A stretch of 64,000 nucleotides of DNA, from assembly GCA_963714425.1 (NCBI GenBank), contig CAVQOI010000010.1:248001-312000 (forward strand). Reading direction: 5' to 3'. Below, one piece after another: positions 61,327 through 64,000 of this stretch (positions are counted from its first letter, which is position 1; every line of letters starts with the position of its first letter). The notes below the pieces were generated by a model. The model saw only the letters and a program-made list of their open reading frames with translations. It had not been told where the DNA came from and did not search any database. The translations under genes and the position numbers were made by a program. Origin of the DNA: DATCYX01 sp963714425. GTDB taxonomy: Bacteria; Chloroflexota; Anaerolineae; Anaerolineales; UBA4823.

Positions 61327-62505
61327 TTACGGGCAGGCTGAGTCGAAGGCGATGAATTCCCCATTTTCGATCTTGACGATCACGGCACACTTGACGGGGT
61401 CACCCTCCTCGTTGAAGGACATCTTGCCGGTGATGCCCTCGTAATTCTGGATGGAGGCCAGACCATCGCGCACGCAGGCGCGATCCTTGGCGAGATCACC
61501 ACTGAGCGTGCCGCAGTTTTGCAGCGCCTGCACCGTGAGGAGCATGGCATCCCAGGTTAGGGCAGCCACATCGCCAGGGACATAGCCAAACTTGCCGTTG
61601 TATTTATCGATGAACTCCTTGGTGGCTCCCTTGGCGCCGGAGGCTACATAGTGGGTGCTGAAGTAGTACCCTTCGCACTCCGCTCCGCACAGCTCAAGCA
61701 GCTGCGGGTCGCCCCAGGAGTCGCTGCCCACGATCGGCATATCGATACCCAGGTCTTTGGCCTGAGACACGATCAGCGGCACTTCCTGGTAATACTGCGG
61801 GGTGAAGAGAATGCTGCAGCCCGCGCTCTTGATCTTGGTGAGCTGCGCGCTGAAGTCCTGGTCGCCGGTGGTGAAGGATTCAAAGGCTACCACTGATCCG
61901 GCGCCATGCAGCTTCTCCCAGGCATCTTTGAAGTTATCGGCGAGTCCCTTGGGGTAGTCGCTGGCAACATCAAATAGCACGCAGGCTTTATCCGCACCGA
62001 ACTGGTTGGTGGCAAAGCCAGCCACCACGGGTCCCTGGAAGGGATCCAGGAAAGGCACGCGGAACACCCACGGGCGATTCAATGTAGTGTTCGGGTTGGT
62101 GGACCACGGGCTGATCATCGGGGTTTCCAGGTTGTTGGCCACTTCACCTGCAGGGACAGCAGCAGAGCTTGGGTTGGGTCCGATCATGATCAGGATATTA
62201 TCCTGGGTGACGAGCTTGTTGGCTGCCGCGGCAGCGCCCTCGCCAGTTGCATTGTTATCTTCTGTAACCAGCTCGATCTGGTACTTCTTGCCGCCAACAT
62301 CCACGCCGCCAGCGGCATTGAGCTCTTCGACGAACATCTCCGCGGCGAACTTGGATTGCTCGCCCACTTTGGGCTTGTCACCGGTGATCTCGATATTCAT
62401 CCCCACTTTGATTGTGTCGCCGCCTGCGGCGCCGCCACATGCCACCAGAAGGAAGGAGGCGACAATTAGCAGGCTGACGATTCTACTGAACAGGGGCTTA
62501 TTCAC
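61327..62505 (-). CDS. livK: Branched-chain amino-acid ABC transporter substrate-binding lipoprotein
   Basis: 392 residues. Signal with lipobox FLLVAC, then a Leu/Ile/Val-binding periplasmic fold. Family features: VGMNIEITGDKPKVGEQSKF, a LVTQDNILIMIGPNPSS region and SDSWGDPQLLELC. The start is GTG at 62505, with AAGGAG 9 bp upstream. First gene of livKHMGF. The exact ligand could be another amino acid, amide or urea. Confidence 0.92.
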   Translation of the reverse strand: MNKPLFSRIVSLLIVASFLLVACGGAAGGDTIKVGMNIEITGDKPKVGEQSKFAAEMFVEELNAAGGVDVGGKKYQIELVTEDNNATGEGAAAAANKLVTQDNILIMIGPNPSSAAVPAGEVANNLETPMISPWSTNPNTTLNRPWVFRVPFLDPFQGPVVAGFATNQFGADKACVLFDVASDYPKGLADNFKDAWEKLHGAGSVVAFESFTTGDQDFSAQLTKIKSAGCSILFTPQYYQEVPLIVSQAKDLGIDMPIVGSDSWGDPQLLELCGAECEGYYFSTHYVASGAKGATKEFIDKYNGKFGYVPGDVAALTWDAMLLTVQALQNCGTLSGDLAKDRACVRDGLASIQNYEGITGKMSFNEEGDPVKCAVIVKIENGEFIAFDSACP

Positions 62506-62966
62506 GGTTTCATTCTCCTTATTTGGGTTGGGGAACTGGAACTTGTGTCAGGGCGGTATCGTAGCACTCCTGCAATTAAGTTGAATAACATACCCTCCTT
62601 TCTCTTGCTGTAAGGATCAACAGTTAGACCCATATTCGATCTCGAGGCCTGGTTTGTGATCGCTCATCCAGGTAGAGCCCGGTGGTCAAAACAGAGAGTT
62701 GTCAGGGCGTGCCGGATAAAGCGCTATCTTGCTGTTAATCATACACTTAAAGTATCAGATCAGGAAGTGATGAACAAAACGAGCTTGAATAGCCATTCAT
62801 CATATCTCTCACGTATCCACTCATCATCTGGGATGACCAAGACGGGTAACTTCGATACGCAAATTTATGGAATAAAGTCACTTGATTTCTATCGCATATT
62901 CCCATATCCTGTATATAGTAGTCCCTGGCGAGCGGTTAAACGCTGTGAAGTGAAAGGGCGGTTGCG
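62506..62966. other. Intergenic region upstream of livK with no recognised gene
   Basis: 460 bp between divergently oriented livK and the Mth938-domain gene. It should hold promoters for both, but I see no convincing pair of -35/-10 elements. An ORF of about 100 codons on the plus strand here has no family features and is not annotated. Confidence 0.6.
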
Positions 62967-63329
62967 GTGAAACCCACAATTGATACGACGAGTTTCGGCT
63001 CGATCACCATTGCTGGAGTGCGCTATGAGCACGATGTGGTCATTAACCTGAGCAGCGAGGTGACCAAGCGCAAGAAGAAGCTCTCAAAAGCCATTTATGG
63101 GACCTCACACATCATATCCTTGGACGAGGCCAGGCACGTCCATGAAGACGACCTTGAGGAGGTCATCATCGGCGCCGGGCAGTTCGGTAAGGTCAAGCTT
63201 TCCGAGCCAGCCGAGCGCTTTTTCAACGAGAAAGGATGCCGGGTCACACTATTGCCCACCCCGGAAGCCCTCCGGGTGTGGAACCAGGCAGCAGGCGCCG
63301 TCATCGGCCTATTCCATGTCACCTGTTGA
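62967..63329 (+). CDS. Mth938-domain protein (NDUFAF3/AAMDC-like)
   Basis: 120 residues covering a single Mth938 domain: FGSITIAGVRYEHDVVI near the start, VIIGAGQFGKVKLS, and a C-terminal CRVTLLPTPEALRVWN and GLFHVTC. Function in bacteria is unknown; the human relative NDUFAF3 assists respiratory complex I. The start is GTG at 62967 with AAAGGG 8 bp upstream. Confidence 0.85.
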   Translation: MKPTIDTTSFGSITIAGVRYEHDVVINLSSEVTKRKKKLSKAIYGTSHIISLDEARHVHEDDLEEVIIGAGQFGKVKLSEPAERFFNEKGCRVTLLPTPEALRVWNQAAGAVIGLFHVTC

Positions 63330-63471
63330 CCGTTCGCGAGAAAGGAGGGGATACCGTCTCTCCGGGTTGCTCCCGGATGATACGGTGCAATCGCCAAATT
63401 AGCCCAGTTTCCTCATCCATCAACCCGCTCATCGTTGCCAGAGGATTTTTGGGGATCCATGGAGGTGTAAG

Positions 63472-63708
63472 ATGGATGCCAATCTGGATCTCGGGAAATG
63501 TTCCGAAGAAAGCCCCCAATCGGCATTGGAGCGGAAGTTCATCGAGGAATATCTATCCGATAAAGGTTATGCGATAGGAGATTTACAAGCCTTGCCGGAA
63601 GATCAAGCCAGCAGCCTGATGCGCGAAGCATGCAAGTATGCATCTCTCAAACTTGCAGAAATCGAATCGCGCGCCCAGCTGCGTGATGATTTCCATTATC
63701 CCCCGTAA
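63472..63708 (+). CDS. Small conserved-looking protein of unknown function
   Basis: 78 residues, acidic and helical, with no membrane segment. GGAGGTGTAAG precedes ATG at 63472, which supports translation. The core ALERKFIEEYLSDKGYAI followed by a second helix could be a small protein-interaction domain. No family is recognised. Confidence 0.65.
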   Translation: MDANLDLGKCSEESPQSALERKFIEEYLSDKGYAIGDLQALPEDQASSLMREACKYASLKLAEIESRAQLRDDFHYPP

Positions 63709-63779
63709 ATCGCCAATTGCGAAAGTCCAAACTTTAAGCTTCAATAGTGCATGATTAGCCTGTGGTCAGGAGAGACCTT

Positions 63780-64000
63780 ATGTTGAAAGAAAATCCACCG
63801 ATCGACGTTGATAAGCTGTTGGCAAAGGCTACCAAGCCCTCGGGCGACGCCATGAAGCTTCACCCGTTCTATCGCGGCAAGGTCGAGACTGCGCTCAAGT
63901 GCACCGTGCGCAGCTTCGATGACTTTGCCATCTGGTACACGCCCGGAGTGGCAGCGCCGTGCCGAGACATTGCCGCAAACCCGGAGATGGTGTACGAGTA
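63780..64000 (+). CDS. NAD(P)-dependent malic enzyme, partial (N-terminus)
   Basis: The frame opens with ATG at 63780 after AGGAGAGACC and runs off the window. The 73 visible residues include HPFYRGKVE and WYTPGVAAPCRDIAANP, the conserved N-terminal region of bacterial malic enzymes. The enzyme oxidatively decarboxylates malate to pyruvate. The cofactor cannot be judged without the rest. Confidence 0.88.
   Translation, partial: MLKENPPIDVDKLLAKATKPSGDAMKLHPFYRGKVETALKCTVRSFDDFAIWYTPGVAAPCRDIAANPEMVYE

Noticed and set aside
62656..62970. 104-codon plus-strand ORF upstream of the Mth938 gene
   Set aside because: No ribosome site or family features and composition unlike the neighbours.
1..64000. 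CRISPR arrays, tRNA or rRNA genes, transposases, prophage genes
   Set aside because: None was seen on reading; tRNA detection by eye is unreliable, so a tRNA scan would be needed to exclude one fully.

Overview
The window reads as a chromosomal segment of a free-living bacterium, most likely Chloroflexota (Anaerolineae-like). This is inferred from gene content: a Thr/Pro-tailed lipoprotein with an NBR1-type Ig domain, LCP and SUMF1-type surface lipoproteins, several Crp/Fnr regulators, a TGS GTPase and a liv operon. It was not tested by any search. Both ends cut genes: a RecD2-type helicase at the left (minus strand, C-terminus missing) and an NAD(P)-dependent malic enzyme at the right (plus strand, N-terminus only). 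I saw no rRNA, tRNA, CRISPR array, transposase or prophage.

Layout. 1-10.6 kb: RecD2 helicase, LCP cell-wall ligase, ABC-F ATPase, a lipoprotein, a HAD hydrolase, a DinB-fold protein, a frameshifted GNAT acetyltransferase and a CocE/S15 hydrolase. 10.6-19.1 kb: a plus-strand catabolic-looking block with a GntR/UTRA regulator behind a good sigma-70 promoter, an APC permease, a metallophosphoesterase, a nucleotidyltransferase-like protein, a HisC-like aminotransferase, an FGGY sugar kinase and a NERD-like membrane protein. 19.4-25.6 kb: a small membrane protein, a decayed response-regulator fragment, an XylR_N/V4R-PAS-GAF histidine kinase with its LuxR-type response regulator, a lone receiver, a glycosyltransferase and a free-standing E2-type acyltransferase domain. 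25.6-36.7 kb: an accessory stretch with four CPBP-type membrane proteins, two membrane-anchored S33-type hydrolases, an MFS exporter, a methyltransferase, a broken lipoprotein, a cupin and small membrane proteins.

36.7-52.4 kb is the most interesting part. A minus-strand set of membrane proteins contains a heme O synthase, a SUMF1-type lipoprotein, a pair of paralogous six-helix proteins and a large His-rich membrane protein whose reading frame is split by one in-frame TGA. Next to it lie BON, PRC-barrel and CopD-like genes, an M50 protease with CBS domains, an ABC exporter and three Crp/Fnr regulators. Six palindromes of the form nGAC-N4-GTCn lie upstream of operons in and near this block, each exactly 23 bp before a -10-like hexamer. 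That is the geometry of a class II Crp/Fnr-activated promoter and suggests one local regulon linking the cupin operon, the membrane cluster, the BON/PRC operons and the M50-Crp operon.

52.6-64 kb: a trypsin-like protease fused to a DNA/RNA non-specific endonuclease, the NBR1-domain lipoprotein, a DRG-like GTPase with a TGS domain, a complete livKHMGF branched-chain amino-acid transporter operon, a Mth938-domain protein, a small unknown protein and the start of malic enzyme. Decayed or frameshifted genes (GNAT, response regulator, lipoprotein, LmbE/PIG-L) and hairpin-rich intergenic repeats are scattered through the window.
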